NCBI GenBank assembly: GCA_033764095.1
Contig: JANRJF010000141.1
Span: forward strand, 1-52,434
DNA from: JBDTMT01 sp033764095
GTDB lineage: Bacteria > Desulfobacterota > Binatia > HRBIN30 > CADEER01
Direction of reading: 5' to 3'
DNA: 52,434 bases
The notes beneath the pieces are model-generated. The model did no database searches, was not told where the DNA came from, and worked only from the letters and a program-made list of their open reading frames with translations. Shown here piece by piece: positions 42,285-51,469 of the stretch. The translations under genes were made by a program, and so were the position numbers. Positions within the stretch are counted from its first letter, which is position 1. Each line of letters starts with the position of its first letter.

Positions 42285-43222
42285 GGCGTGTCGATCCTGC
42301 GCGGCGGGCCGAGCAGCAGCAGCCCGAGCGCCGCCGCGACCGAGAGGAGCTTGGCGACCTCGACCGCGACGATCAGCGCCTTCGCCCAGTCGGTCGGGTA
42401 GGCGAGAAAGGCGTCGGCCAGCCAGATGCCGGCGAAGCCGACGGCGAGGAACAGCAACGGACCGGCGACCAGCAACCAGCGCAGCCCGTGTCCGTGCGTC
42501 GCCGGCGCATCGCTCAGGCCGGCCATGATCACCAGCAGCCAGGTGGCGGCGAGGATCGCACCGCCCTGGAAGGCGCCGCCCGGCTCGGAGGCGCCGGCCC
42601 ACAGCAGGTACACCGCGACCACCACGCCGATCGGTGGCAGCACGCGCGCCAGGAAGGCGAGCGGCCCGTTCGGATCGGCGTGCTCGCGCGCCCCCGGCCG
42701 GCCGCCCCACAGCCGATCGGGCGCCAGCGACCAGACGCCGACCAGTGCCAGCACCACGACGACGGTCTCGAGCAGCGTGTCGGTGGCGCGAAAGGCCATC
42801 AGCACCGCGGTGACCGGATTGCCGACGCCGGTCGGCGGCAGGTTCGCCACCGCCGCCTCGGCGAGCGACGGCGCCGGATCGGGCAGCGCCAGCACCGCGA
42901 GGCCGAGCCCGCCGGCGACGCCGCACGAGAGCAGCGCGGCGAAGAGCCGCACGCCGCGGCCGGAGCGCTGCGCCGCGGCGCGCGCGTCGATGGCGCGCAG
43001 GCGCGACGCGGCGCCGATCAGCAGCATGCCGGCGAGCCCGCCGCTGATCGCCACTTCGGTCAGCGACACGTCGGCGGCGTACAGGCGCACCCAGGCGAGC
43101 GCCACCAGCAGACCGTAGGCGGCGAAGCTGACCACCGCGGCGAAGCCGTCCTCGGCGACGATGACGCGCACCGCCAGCGCCACGACGATCAGCGACAGGA
43201 CGATGTCGAACAGCAGCGACAT
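42281..43222 (-). CDS. Fused MbhD-MbhE-MrpB antiporter subunit
   Basis: The 313-residue protein joins three elements. The first about 75 residues form a DUF4040/MbhD segment (LLVALAWVRLYAADVSLTEV), which is the C-terminal part of MrpA in classical systems. The middle (RATDTLLETVVVVLALVGVW) matches the MbhE segment. The last 110 residues are MnhB/MrpB (LLWAGASEPGGAFQGGAILA). So the MrpA tail is fused to MrpB while the MrpA NuoL-like core is not encoded. It starts at 43222, two bases after the mrpG stop. Confidence 0.82.
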   Translation of the reverse strand: MSLLFDIVLSLIVVALAVRVIVAEDGFAAVVSFAAYGLLVALAWVRLYAADVSLTEVAISGGLAGMLLIGAASRLRAIDARAAAQRSGRGVRLFAALLSCGVAGGLGLAVLALPDPAPSLAEAAVANLPPTGVGNPVTAVLMAFRATDTLLETVVVVLALVGVWSLAPDRLWGGRPGAREHADPNGPLAFLARVLPPIGVVVAVYLLWAGASEPGGAFQGGAILAATWLLVIMAGLSDAPATHGHGLRWLLVAGPLLFLAVGFAGIWLADAFLAYPTDWAKALIVAVEVAKLLSVAAALGLLLLGPPRRIDTP

Positions 43223-43224
43223 GC

Positions 43225-43515
43225 TCAGCGCTCACGCTCGCCGCGGTGCGCGACGCGCGCGATGAGCTGCGAGGCGGACGAGCTGGCGAGCAGCACCAGC
43301 GCCCAGATGACGATCAGCTTGAGCCCGCCGCTCAGCCCGGCGCGCGGCAGCAGGCCGAGCACGATGAGGCCGAGCCCGAGGTTGTCGGCCTTGGTCAGCG
43401 CGTGCAGGCGGGTGAGCGTGTCGGGGAAGCGCAGCAGGCCGACGGTGCCGGCGAGGAAGAAGAAGGCGCCGGCGCCGACGCCGACGATGGTGAGGAGATC
43501 GGCGAGCAGGCTCAT
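43225..43515 (-). CDS. mrpG: MrpG antiporter subunit
   Basis: The 96-residue protein has three membrane helices and the MrpG hallmark GLLRFPDTLTRLHALTKADN followed by LGLGLIVLGLL. It is an accessory subunit of the multisubunit sodium/proton antiporter. ATG at 43515 overlaps the mrpF stop by ATGA. Confidence 0.93.
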   Translation of the reverse strand: MSLLADLLTIVGVGAGAFFFLAGTVGLLRFPDTLTRLHALTKADNLGLGLIVLGLLPRAGLSGGLKLIVIWALVLLASSSASQLIARVAHRGERER

Positions 43516-43793
43516 GACGTCTCGCCCGGCGCCTCGTCGGGGGCGCGCTCGGCGGCCTTGGCGAAGGCGATCGAGGCGAAGGCGGCGAGCAGCGCCAGGC
43601 TGAGCGCCACGTCGATCACCCCTGGCATGCCGGTGGCGACGCCCTGCAGCAGCAGCGCCGCGATGCCGCCGCTGCCGAGCAGCAGCACCGCCATCATGCG
43701 GTCGGCGTCGCCCGGTCCGCGCAGCACGCGGCGCAGGCCGAGGGCGACGAAGGCGAGCACCAGGCTGCCGGCGAAGAGCAGGAAGCCGTTCAT
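43512..43793 (-). CDS. mrpF: MrpF antiporter subunit
   Basis: The 93-residue, three-helix protein has the MrpF block RRVLRGPGDADRMMAVLLLG, typical of subunit F (RxxRGPxxxDRxxA). ATG at 43793 overlaps the mrpE stop (ATGA). Partner of MrpE and MrpG. Confidence 0.92.
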   Translation of the reverse strand: MNGFLLFAGSLVLAFVALGLRRVLRGPGDADRMMAVLLLGSGGIAALLLQGVATGMPGVIDVALSLALLAAFASIAFAKAAERAPDEAPGETS

Positions 43794-44269
43794 CCGCGCG
43801 ACTCCCCGATCACCACCTGCAGATCCGCCTCCTCGGCGGCGAGCTCCTCGGCGACCGGCTGGTCGGTGTCGAGGCAGTGGTAGACGACGGCGCCGTCCTG
43901 TTCGCCGATCGGCACCGTGCCGGGCAGCAGGCTGGTGAGCGAGACGAAGACGTTGCGCGCCGGCCCGGGCGGGAAGCCGACGTGATAGCGGATGAAGCCG
44001 AGCTTGAGCGGCAGGGCGGGGGAGAAGGCGCGGCGGGCGACGTCGATGCCGGCGCGCACCGATTGCCAGAGAAAGCGCAGCTTGACGCCGGGCAGCGGCG
44101 CCCAGCGAATGCGCAGCGCGCCGCGTGGCAGCAGCCGCAGGCTGGTCCAGCTGGCCAGCGCCGCGGCGACGACGCCGACCACCAGGTCCTCCGCCCCGGC
44201 GCCGATCAGCACCACCCAGAGGGCCAGAAAGCCGATGCCGCGCCCGAGGCTCATGCCGGCGCGGCTCAC
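43790..44269 (-). CDS. mrpE: MrpE antiporter subunit
   Basis: The 159-residue protein has two N-terminal helices and the soluble MrpE domain (RYHVGFPPGPARNVFVSLTS, LLPGTVPIGEQDGAVVYHCL), close to the usual SLTPGT(v/l) motif, here SLLPGTVP. A GTG at 44269 overlaps the preceding stop (GTGA); an ATG at 44254 is the alternative and would remove five residues. MrpE helps assemble the antiporter in the membrane. Confidence 0.9.
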   Translation of the reverse strand: MSRAGMSLGRGIGFLALWVVLIGAGAEDLVVGVVAAALASWTSLRLLPRGALRIRWAPLPGVKLRFLWQSVRAGIDVARRAFSPALPLKLGFIRYHVGFPPGPARNVFVSLTSLLPGTVPIGEQDGAVVYHCLDTDQPVAEELAAEEADLQVVIGESRG

Positions 44270-44859
44270 GTGTCCACCGCCTGCGCCTTCGCCAGCCGCA
44301 CCGGCATGGCGCTCAGCCGATCGTACAGCTGCGCCTCGGCGCGCACCGGCCACCAGTCGTAGAGCAGGATCTCCAGCGGCCGCCACAGCGCCACCCACCC
44401 GCCGATCAGCAGGCTGTGGCCGATGATCTCGCCGTAGTCGTAACGGCCGACCAGACCGGAGACCAGGTCGCCGAGGATCATCGCCACGGCGAGCACGCCG
44501 AGGCCGATCAGCAGGCTCTTGTGGCCCACCCGGAGCAGCTGGCGCAGCTGCCGGCGGGTACTCAGGGCGCGCTGCGCGAAGTACTCGCGCACCGCCTGCT
44601 GCAGCACGACGGCGTCGTCGGGCGTCGGCGCCTGACGGCTGAGCTGCACGATCACGCCGAGCGGCCGGTCCAGGCCGATCTCGCGCGCCCACTCGACGAT
44701 GTAGGCCTCGGCTTTCGGGTCCAGGTCGCGCTCGCGAAACGGCGCCGGATCGATGGCGTCGAAGACCTGGTTGATCGTGCCGAGGCGCACCTCGAGCACG
44801 GCGCAGTGCGGCGGGAACGGCTCGCCGAGGGAGTCCGGCGTCCCACTAGCGACCGGCAT
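44266..44859 (-). CDS. Membrane protein of unknown function within the Mrp operon
   Basis: The 197-residue product starts at the ATG at 44859, overlapping the baeRF stop by 14 bases. Residues 1-110 are soluble, with VLEVRLGTINQVFDAIDPAP and an acidic helical region; two membrane helices follow (SLLIGLGVLAVAMILGDLV; HSLLIGGWVALWRPLEILL), then YDWWPV and a basic tail. I do not recognise the family. Overlap on both sides (14 bases upstream, GTGA downstream) makes co-translation with baeRF and MrpE very likely, so it may link the two. Confidence 0.7.
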   Translation of the reverse strand: MPVASGTPDSLGEPFPPHCAVLEVRLGTINQVFDAIDPAPFRERDLDPKAEAYIVEWAREIGLDRPLGVIVQLSRQAPTPDDAVVLQQAVREYFAQRALSTRRQLRQLLRVGHKSLLIGLGVLAVAMILGDLVSGLVGRYDYGEIIGHSLLIGGWVALWRPLEILLYDWWPVRAEAQLYDRLSAMPVRLAKAQAVDT

Positions 44860-45979
44860 CGGCGTAGCGCAGCGTGGCAGCCAACGGCGTCCCACCGGGA
44901 ATGTCCACCGCTCGAACGCCGAGCACGCGCGCGCCACTCAGCAGGGCGCGGCGGGCGATCTCGTCGATCACCCCATACGTCGACGCGCTGCCCGCCGCGG
45001 CCAGGGTGATCGCGCCGCTCTCCTCGTCGACCAGCCCCGGGACGACCGCGTCGATATCCACCATCAGCACCTCGATGGCGCCGCGCGTCGCGGCGCGCGC
45101 GGCGACGGCCACGTCGGCCGTCGTGCGTCCCTGCTCGCCGCGCTGCGCGTAGAGGGCGCGCAGGCGCTCCAGCTCCGCCGCGTAGCTCGCGTCCAGCAGC
45201 GGGCGCGCCGCCTGCGCCAGGTCGGCGGCGCTGAGGCGCACCGGACTCTCGCGGAGGCCGGACTCGAGCAACCCCGGGTGGGTGTTCAGCGAGCGGTAGA
45301 TCGAGGCCAGCGGTTCGGTGGCGGCCAGGATGAGCGGCGCGTCGTGCCCCACCAACGCCGCCCGCACCGCTTCGTCGACGCGGCGCGCAAACTGGCGCAG
45401 CAGGACCTTCTGGCCCTCCGAGCCCTGGATGCGGCCCGACGCCGAGCGCGTATTCACCGAGGCGCGCCGCGCCAGGTCGGCCGCACTGCTGGGCATGCCG
45501 GCGACCGCGATCTCCGTCGCCGGCAGATCGGCGCACACCTCGATCAGGCGCACGCCGTTCTCGGTCAACGCCAGCACGAAGGCCTCGTGCGGAAAGGTGA
45601 CGGCGCGCAGCAACGGCTTCACATGAAAGCGGTCCGATACCTCGGCCATCGGCTGCAGCCGGTTCGGCAGCCGGAACGTCCGCAGCTGGTCCGGCGTCGC
45701 CAGGACCGCCAGGCTGTGCGCCTGGACGGTCCAGAACTCGTCGTCGTCGGCGAGGTCGGCGAGCTGCTCGTCGAGCCCCGCCAGGCGGCGCTTGTCGAAC
45801 CCCGCCGCCGTGAGCTGGCCAAGCGCGGCCTTGCTCAGATTGCCGAGCTCGATGCGCGCCGCGTCGATCTGCTGGGTCAGCGGCGTCGTCGGCAGATAGA
45901 GCGACACGCAGGCGTCGGCGCGCACCTGGGTCAGCGCTCTCAGCTCGGTCAGGGTGGGGATATCGAGATGCAGCGTCAT
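44846..45979 (-). CDS. baeRF-family protein (archaeo-eukaryotic release-factor-like)
   Basis: The 377-residue protein begins TLTELRALTQVRADACVSLY followed by LPTTPLTQQI, the characteristic N terminus of bacterial proteins related to eRF1 (baeRF group). Later parts carry HDAPLILAATEPLASIYRSL and the C-terminal AVDIPGGTPLAATLRY, typical of the group's last domain. These proteins were proposed from comparative genomics to act on ribosomes or in stress, but function is not proven. The start at 45979 has GGAGG upstream. It is the first gene of the coupled Mrp operon. Confidence 0.8.
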   Translation of the reverse strand: MTLHLDIPTLTELRALTQVRADACVSLYLPTTPLTQQIDAARIELGNLSKAALGQLTAAGFDKRRLAGLDEQLADLADDDEFWTVQAHSLAVLATPDQLRTFRLPNRLQPMAEVSDRFHVKPLLRAVTFPHEAFVLALTENGVRLIEVCADLPATEIAVAGMPSSAADLARRASVNTRSASGRIQGSEGQKVLLRQFARRVDEAVRAALVGHDAPLILAATEPLASIYRSLNTHPGLLESGLRESPVRLSAADLAQAARPLLDASYAAELERLRALYAQRGEQGRTTADVAVAARAATRGAIEVLMVDIDAVVPGLVDEESGAITLAAAGSASTYGVIDEIARRALLSGARVLGVRAVDIPGGTPLAATLRYADAGR

Positions 45980-46073
45980 GCGTGCCTCCTGGTCCGGTGC
46001 GTAGCCCGATCCGCAACGGACGCGCCGCGGCGATCGGTGGTTCAAGTCATGGCAGAGGGCGGCGCGGCTGCAA

Positions 46074-49000
46074 TCAGGTTGGCGCGCCGGTTGCCGCCGG
46101 CGTCGCGCCCGCCCGCTCGCCCAGCCAGGTGACGTACACCGTCGGCAGCACGATCAGCGTCAGCAGCGTCGCCACCAGCAGGCCGCCCATGATGGCGAAC
46201 GCCATCGGCCCCCAGAACACGGTCGGGGCGATCGGGATCAGGCCGAGCACGGTGGAGAGCGCGGTCAGCATCATCGGCCGCAGGCGCGAGCTGGCGGCGT
46301 CGATCACCGCCTGCTTGACGCCCTTGCCCTCGGCGCGGTCGGACTCGATCTGCACCAGCAGGATGACCGCGTTCTTGGCGATCATGCCGAGCAGCGCCAG
46401 GATGCCGAGGATGGCGACGAAGCCGAGCGGCTGGCGGAACGCCAGCAGCGCCCCGACCACGCCGATCAGGCCGAGCGGCAGCACGCCGATCACCATCGCC
46501 AGGCTGCGGAAGCTCTGCAGCTGGAACATCAGCACGGTGAGCATCAGCAGGATCATCAGCGGCACCACCGCGAACACCGAGGCGCGCGAGGTGGCGCTCT
46601 CCTCGGCGATGCCGCCGGTGTCGACGCGGTAGGGGCTCGGCAGCTCGGCGTTGAGCTTGGCGATCTGCGGCGCGAGTGGTGCGACGACGCTCTCCGGCAG
46701 CACGCCGTGCTCGACGTCGGCGAGCACGGTCAGCGTCGGCACGCGGTTGCGCCGCCAGACCAGCGGGTACTCCTGCTCGTAGTCGAAGGTGGCGAACTGG
46801 CTGAGCGGTACCATGCGGCCGTTGCGCAGCGGCACCTGCAGCGCGCGCAGCGTTTCCAGCGACATGCGCTGCTCGTCGGTGGCGCGGGCGACGACGTTGA
46901 TCAGGTAGATGTCGTCGCGCACCTGGGTGATGGTCGAGCCGCTGATCGCGGCGTTGAGCACGGTGCCGAGGTTGGCCGAGCTGAGGCCGAGCAGGCGCGC
47001 CTGGTCCTGGTCGATGCGCACGCGCAGTTTGCGCGCCGGCTCGATCCAGTCGAAGTTCACGTCCCGGGTGCCCGGCGTCGCCGCGATCAGTTGGGCGACG
47101 CGCTGCGCGATGGCGGCCACCTCGTCCTTGTCCGGGCCGTTGACGCGGTACTGGATCGGCCAGCCGACCGGTGGGCCGAGCTCGAGCGGGTAGACGCGCG
47201 ACACCAGCTCGGGGAACTGCTCGGCCAGCGTCTTCTCCAGGAACAACTGCAGGCGGTCGCGCGCCGCCACGTCCTTGGCGACGATCACCACCTGGGCGAA
47301 GAACGGGTTGGCGAGCTGCACGTTCAGCGGCAGGTAGAAGCGGATGGCGCCGCGGCCGATGTAGGTGCTCCAGCGCTCGACGTCCTGGTTGTCCTTCAGC
47401 AGCGTCTCGACCTGCTCCGCCGTGCGCTCGGTGGCGTAGATCGAGGCGGTCTGCGGCAGCGTCAGGTCGACCAGCAGCTCGGGCCGGTCGGAGGCGGGGA
47501 AGAACTGTTGGTCGACGTGGCGCAGGCCGTACACCGCCGCGGCGAAGCCGCCGAGCGTCAGCAGGATGGTCACCCAGCGCAGCCGCATGGCGCCGGTCAG
47601 GAAGCCGCGGTAGGCGCGCATCAGGCCGCCTGGCTCGGCGTCCGCGGTCGGTTCCTTCGGCGGCTTGAGGAGGGCGATGCCGATCAGCGGCGCGAACATC
47701 ACCGCGACGAACCAGGAGACGATCAGCGCGATGGCGACGACGGCGAAGATCGAGAAGGTGTACTCGCCCGCCGAGCTGGCGGCGAAGCCGATCGGCACGA
47801 AGCCGGCGATGGTCACCAGGGTGCCGGCCAGCATCGGCGCGGCGAGCGTGCGGTAGGCGTAGGTGGCGGCGTGCTCCATCGAGTCGCCGGCGCCGAGCCG
47901 GCGGATCATCGCGTCCACCGTCGTCATCGCGTCGTCGACCAGCAGCGTCAGCGCGATGATCAGCGCGCCGAGCGAGATGCGCTGCAGGTCGATGCCGACC
48001 AGGTTCATGATGGCGAAGACGATCGCCAGGGTGAGCGGGATGGCCAGCGCCACCACCGAGCCGGGGCGCACGCCGAGGCTGACGAAGCTGCAGATGAGGA
48101 TGATGACGATCGCCTGCCAGAGCGACTCGGTGAACTCGCCGATGGCGGTATCGACCGTCACCGCCTGGTCGGCGACCAGCACCGGCTCGATGCCGACCGG
48201 CAGGTCGGCGGTGATCAGCGCCATCTCCTTCTTGATGTTCTCGCCGAGCGCCAGGATGTCGCCCGAGTCGCGCATGGCGATGGCGAGGCCGATCGCCGGC
48301 ACGCCGTTGACCCGGAACATCGGCTGCGGCGGGTCGACGTAGCCGCGCCGGACCGTCGCGATGTCGCCCAGCCGGATGAGCCGGCCGTTGGCGACGAAGT
48401 TGATGTTCTGGATGTCCGCCTCGGACTCGAAGGCGCCGGAGACGCGCAGCGGCATGCGCTCGTCGCCGGTCTGCAGCATGCCGGCCGGACGCACGACGTT
48501 CTGCGCCTGCAGCGCCGTCGCCACCGCGGCGTAGTCGAGGCCGAGGCCGGCGAGCTGCTCGGTGTTGAACTCGATGAAGATCTGCTCCGCCTGCGCGCCC
48601 AGCACCTCGACCTTGGAGACGTCGGGCACGTGCAGCAGGCGCGAGCGGATCGCCTCGACGTAGTCGCGCAGCTCGCGCTGGCTGAAGCCGTCGCTGGTGA
48701 AGCCGTAGATGATGCCGAAGGTGTCGCCGAAGTCGTCGTTGAAGAACGGCCCGACGACGCCGGCCGGCAGGGTCTGGCGGATGTCGCCGACGTTCTTGCG
48801 CACCGTGTACCAGAGGTAGGGAATCTCGCTCGCCGGCGTCGCGCCCTTGAGGTCGACGAAGATCGTCGTCGTGCCGGCGCTGGTGAAGCTGCGCAGGTTG
48901 TCGACCCAGGGCGTCTCCTGCAGCTTGCGCTCGATGCGCTCGGTGACCTGCTTGAGCGTCTCGTCGAGCGTCGCGCCCGGCCACATCGCCTGCACGATCA

Positions 49001-49142
49001 TGGTGCGGAAGGTGAACGCCGGATCCTCGGCGCGGCCGAGGCGGATGAACGCCAGCGCGCCGGCGACGACGGCGGCGATCATGAAGTAGACGATCAGCGA
49101 GCGGCGGTTGATCGACCACTCGGAGAGATTCGGGCCGATCAC
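46074..49142 (-). CDS. RND-family efflux permease
   Basis: The 1022-residue protein has 12 expected membrane helices and two large periplasmic loops, with INRRSLIVYFMIAAVVAGAL near the start, the proton-relay LLVDDAMTTVDAMI in helix 4 (aspartates near 403), GGFAAAVYGLRHVDQQFFPA, and a second half ending PLGFVAILGILALLGMIAKN. It is closest to the HAE1/AcrB-like group of drug or solvent pumps. The GTG at 49142 overlaps the adaptor stop (GTGA). No outer-membrane channel (TolC-like) gene is adjacent, so it may use one elsewhere. Confidence 0.93.
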   Translation of the reverse strand: MIGPNLSEWSINRRSLIVYFMIAAVVAGALAFIRLGRAEDPAFTFRTMIVQAMWPGATLDETLKQVTERIERKLQETPWVDNLRSFTSAGTTTIFVDLKGATPASEIPYLWYTVRKNVGDIRQTLPAGVVGPFFNDDFGDTFGIIYGFTSDGFSQRELRDYVEAIRSRLLHVPDVSKVEVLGAQAEQIFIEFNTEQLAGLGLDYAAVATALQAQNVVRPAGMLQTGDERMPLRVSGAFESEADIQNINFVANGRLIRLGDIATVRRGYVDPPQPMFRVNGVPAIGLAIAMRDSGDILALGENIKKEMALITADLPVGIEPVLVADQAVTVDTAIGEFTESLWQAIVIILICSFVSLGVRPGSVVALAIPLTLAIVFAIMNLVGIDLQRISLGALIIALTLLVDDAMTTVDAMIRRLGAGDSMEHAATYAYRTLAAPMLAGTLVTIAGFVPIGFAASSAGEYTFSIFAVVAIALIVSWFVAVMFAPLIGIALLKPPKEPTADAEPGGLMRAYRGFLTGAMRLRWVTILLTLGGFAAAVYGLRHVDQQFFPASDRPELLVDLTLPQTASIYATERTAEQVETLLKDNQDVERWSTYIGRGAIRFYLPLNVQLANPFFAQVVIVAKDVAARDRLQLFLEKTLAEQFPELVSRVYPLELGPPVGWPIQYRVNGPDKDEVAAIAQRVAQLIAATPGTRDVNFDWIEPARKLRVRIDQDQARLLGLSSANLGTVLNAAISGSTITQVRDDIYLINVVARATDEQRMSLETLRALQVPLRNGRMVPLSQFATFDYEQEYPLVWRRNRVPTLTVLADVEHGVLPESVVAPLAPQIAKLNAELPSPYRVDTGGIAEESATSRASVFAVVPLMILLMLTVLMFQLQSFRSLAMVIGVLPLGLIGVVGALLAFRQPLGFVAILGILALLGMIAKNAVILLVQIESDRAEGKGVKQAVIDAASSRLRPMMLTALSTVLGLIPIAPTVFWGPMAFAIMGGLLVATLLTLIVLPTVYVTWLGERAGATPAATGAPT

Positions 49143-50272
49143 GACGCGGCCCCGAGCACGCGCACCTTCTGCCCCGGGAACAGGGCCTGCACGCCGGCGG
49201 TGACCACCATCTCGCCGGGCTCCAGGCCCTGGCCGATCAGCACCCCGGCGGGATCGAAGCGCAGCACCTCCACCTGGCGCAGCGCGACGGTGTGCGCGGT
49301 CGGGTCGATCACCCACACCGCCGGCTTGCCGTCGGAGCGGGTGAGGGCGGCGGCGGGAATGTCGACGCCCTCCGCGCCGCCGACCTGCATGCGGCCGGTG
49401 ACGGTGGTGCCGAGCCGCATCGCGGCGGGCGCGTCGGTGAGGCCGACGCGCACCTGCCAGGTGCCGGTGACCGGATCGGCGCGCGGCGCCACCTCGCGCA
49501 CGCGGCCAATCGCGTCGACCGTCGGGTCCATGGTGAGCGCGACGGTGATCGTCGGGTCGGCCGGCGCCGCGTCCTTGATGTTGGCGGGCACGTTGAACAC
49601 CGCGTCGCGCCCGTCGGCGCGCGTCAGCTGGGCGATCATGCGGCCCGCCTGCACCACCTCGCCGGGCTCGGCGCCCACCGCGGTCACCGCGCCCGGTGCG
49701 TCGGCGTAGAGCTTGGTGTAGCGCAGCCGGTTCTCGGCGATCGTCACCTGCGCCTGCGCCGCGTCGGCCTGCGCCTGCGCGGTCTGGAAGATCTGCGTGG
49801 TGCGCTCGAACTCGGCGCGCGACACGACCCCCTGCTCGACCAGGGTGCGGAAGCGCTCGAAGTTGGCGCGCGCCTCGACCAGTTGCCCGCGCGCCGCCGA
49901 CAGGCCGGCGCGCGCCGCGCGCAGTGCGCTCTGCTCGTTCTCGGGGTCGAGCTCGGCGACCAGCTGGCCGGCGCGGAGCTGATCGCCGACGTTGACCGGC
50001 CGCGCGATCATGCGACCGTCTATGCGGAAGGCGAGGTTGACCTCCGCCTCGGCCTGGATGGTGCCGGTGAGCGAGACCAGCTCGCCGCCGGTGCGGCGCT
50101 CGACGGCGATGGCGCGCACCGGGCGGATCGCTTCCACGTGCGGCGTCTCGGCCGGCCGGCACGCCGCGAGCAGGAGCAGCACACTGCCGCAGGCGGCGTA
50201 CCGACATGCGACGCCAACGCGGAGCACACGGCCAAGTCGCTCGTCCGCCACGGCGCACCTCTTCCTGATCAT
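49139..50272 (-). CDS. RND periplasmic adaptor lipoprotein (HlyD/AcrA-like)
   Basis: The 377-residue product begins at the ATG at 50272 (GAGGG eight bases upstream); a longer open frame to 50509 crosses into the divergent promoter region. A lipobox (LLLLAAC) is followed by the adaptor domains: barrel-sandwich half VSLTGTIQAEAEVNLAFRID and GRMIARPVNVGDQLRAGQLV, a coiled-coil hairpin (about residues 95-150, EQSALRAARAGLSAARGQLV), the second lipoyl half with EPGEVVQAGRMIAQL, then a beta-barrel and a membrane-proximal domain ending LFPGQKVRVLG. It couples the permease to an outer channel. Translation is coupled to the permease. Confidence 0.93.
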   Translation of the reverse strand: MIRKRCAVADERLGRVLRVGVACRYAACGSVLLLLAACRPAETPHVEAIRPVRAIAVERRTGGELVSLTGTIQAEAEVNLAFRIDGRMIARPVNVGDQLRAGQLVAELDPENEQSALRAARAGLSAARGQLVEARANFERFRTLVEQGVVSRAEFERTTQIFQTAQAQADAAQAQVTIAENRLRYTKLYADAPGAVTAVGAEPGEVVQAGRMIAQLTRADGRDAVFNVPANIKDAAPADPTITVALTMDPTVDAIGRVREVAPRADPVTGTWQVRVGLTDAPAAMRLGTTVTGRMQVGGAEGVDIPAAALTRSDGKPAVWVIDPTAHTVALRQVEVLRFDPAGVLIGQGLEPGEMVVTAGVQALFPGQKVRVLGAAS

Positions 50273-50427
50273 TCGGATCCCTCGACGGCCAACAGCAGCG
50301 TGGAACGGCCGGCTAGCACAGGCGCGACGCAGCCGTCCAGCCATCTCCGCCGCAGCACGGCGCGCTGCCGCGCGCTTTGACGTCCCAGCCCGACGTGTTA
50401 CAGCCGCGCGTCGACAGGGGGTGGCGT

Positions 50428-51396
50428 ATGCGAGACATGCGGGTGGCGCACGCGAGCAGCGCGCGTCGGAGCTGGGTGCTCGGGCTGGCGTTGGCGGTTG
50501 CGACGGCATGGCCGCTGGCGACGGCGCGCGCGCAGGACGCGGAGGAGATCCTCGACGAGGATCAGATGCCCGACGCGACGCTGATGGGCGACGCCGGCTA
50601 CAGCTGGCAGGGCGACGCCGACATCGACCGCGGCGGCAACTTCTCGGTCAACCGCTTCGACATCGGCCTGCTCGGTCGCGCCCAGGTGGCGGATCCGCTG
50701 CGCTGGACCAACGCGCTCTTCTTCGGACTCAGCGACTACGACTTCGGCGGCACCGGCGGCAGCAGCAACCAGCCGTGGGGAACGATCCTCACCCTGCGCC
50801 TGGTCAGCAAGCTGACCTACGCGCTCGACGAGCAGTGGGGGCTGACGGTGGGCGGCGTGTTCATCGCCTCGCCCGAGTCGGGCGCCGACTGGGGCGACAG
50901 CATCAGCGGCGGCGGCCTGCTCGGCGTCGACTTCCGCCCGGCGAAGAAGTTCTTCATCAGCCTGGGCGCCGCGATCATCACCGAGCTCGAGGACGACGTC
51001 ACGGTAGCCCCGTCGATCAACATGATCTGGCTGCCGGCGCCCGACTGGGCGGTGCGCGTCGGCGCCGTGCCCGCCGCCGGCGGCTCCGCCGCTGCCGGTG
51101 AGGTGGCCTACAAGGTCCTCGAGCCGCTCGAGATCGGTCTCGGCCTGCTCTTCAACCAGCGCCGCTTCCGCCTCGACGATTCCGGCATCGCGCCGGACGG
51201 CGTCGGCGAGGAGAACAACCTGCCGCTACGCCTGCGCCTCGGCTGGACCATCACGCCGAACTTCTCCGCCCACGTCTTCGCCGGCGCCGCCCTGGCCGGC
51301 GAGCTGCAGCTCGACGACCGCAACGGCAACCTGCTGGCCAAGTCGGACTACGACCCGGCGCCGTACGTCGGCCTGCGCCTGGTCGGCGGCTTCTGA
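50428..51396 (+). CDS. Outer-membrane beta-barrel-like protein
   Basis: From the ATG at 50428, with AGGGGGTGG close upstream, the product has 322 residues; a frame extension to 50377 is possible but less likely. The signal peptide ends near ATARAQ. The mature part has alternating strands rich in Gly, Asp and aromatic residues (DIGLLGRAQVADPLRWTNAL, LGAAIITELEDDVTVAPSIN) and ends APYVGLRLVGGF, with a terminal phenylalanine as is usual for barrels inserted by the Bam machinery. DUF6268-type barrels look like this, but the family is not certain. It diverges from the RND adaptor and could share its regulatory region of about 155 bases. Confidence 0.7.
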   Translation: MRDMRVAHASSARRSWVLGLALAVATAWPLATARAQDAEEILDEDQMPDATLMGDAGYSWQGDADIDRGGNFSVNRFDIGLLGRAQVADPLRWTNALFFGLSDYDFGGTGGSSNQPWGTILTLRLVSKLTYALDEQWGLTVGGVFIASPESGADWGDSISGGGLLGVDFRPAKKFFISLGAAIITELEDDVTVAPSINMIWLPAPDWAVRVGAVPAAGGSAAAGEVAYKVLEPLEIGLGLLFNQRRFRLDDSGIAPDGVGEENNLPLRLRLGWTITPNFSAHVFAGAALAGELQLDDRNGNLLAKSDYDPAPYVGLRLVGGF

Positions 51397-51445
51397 TTTC
51401 GTCGGCGCGCGCCCGCAGTTGCGACGAACGCGTCGCCGCAACCGC

Positions 51446-51469
51446 GGGCGCGGCAAGCCGCGCCCTTAC
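51446..51469. repeat. GTAA-type GC hairpin
   Basis: gggcgcggc (51446-51454) pairs with gccgcgccc (51457-51465), followed by ttac. It belongs to the same class as the GTAG hairpins at 27647 and 33810. The rest of the 260-base gap 51397-51656 shows no gene. Confidence 0.65.
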
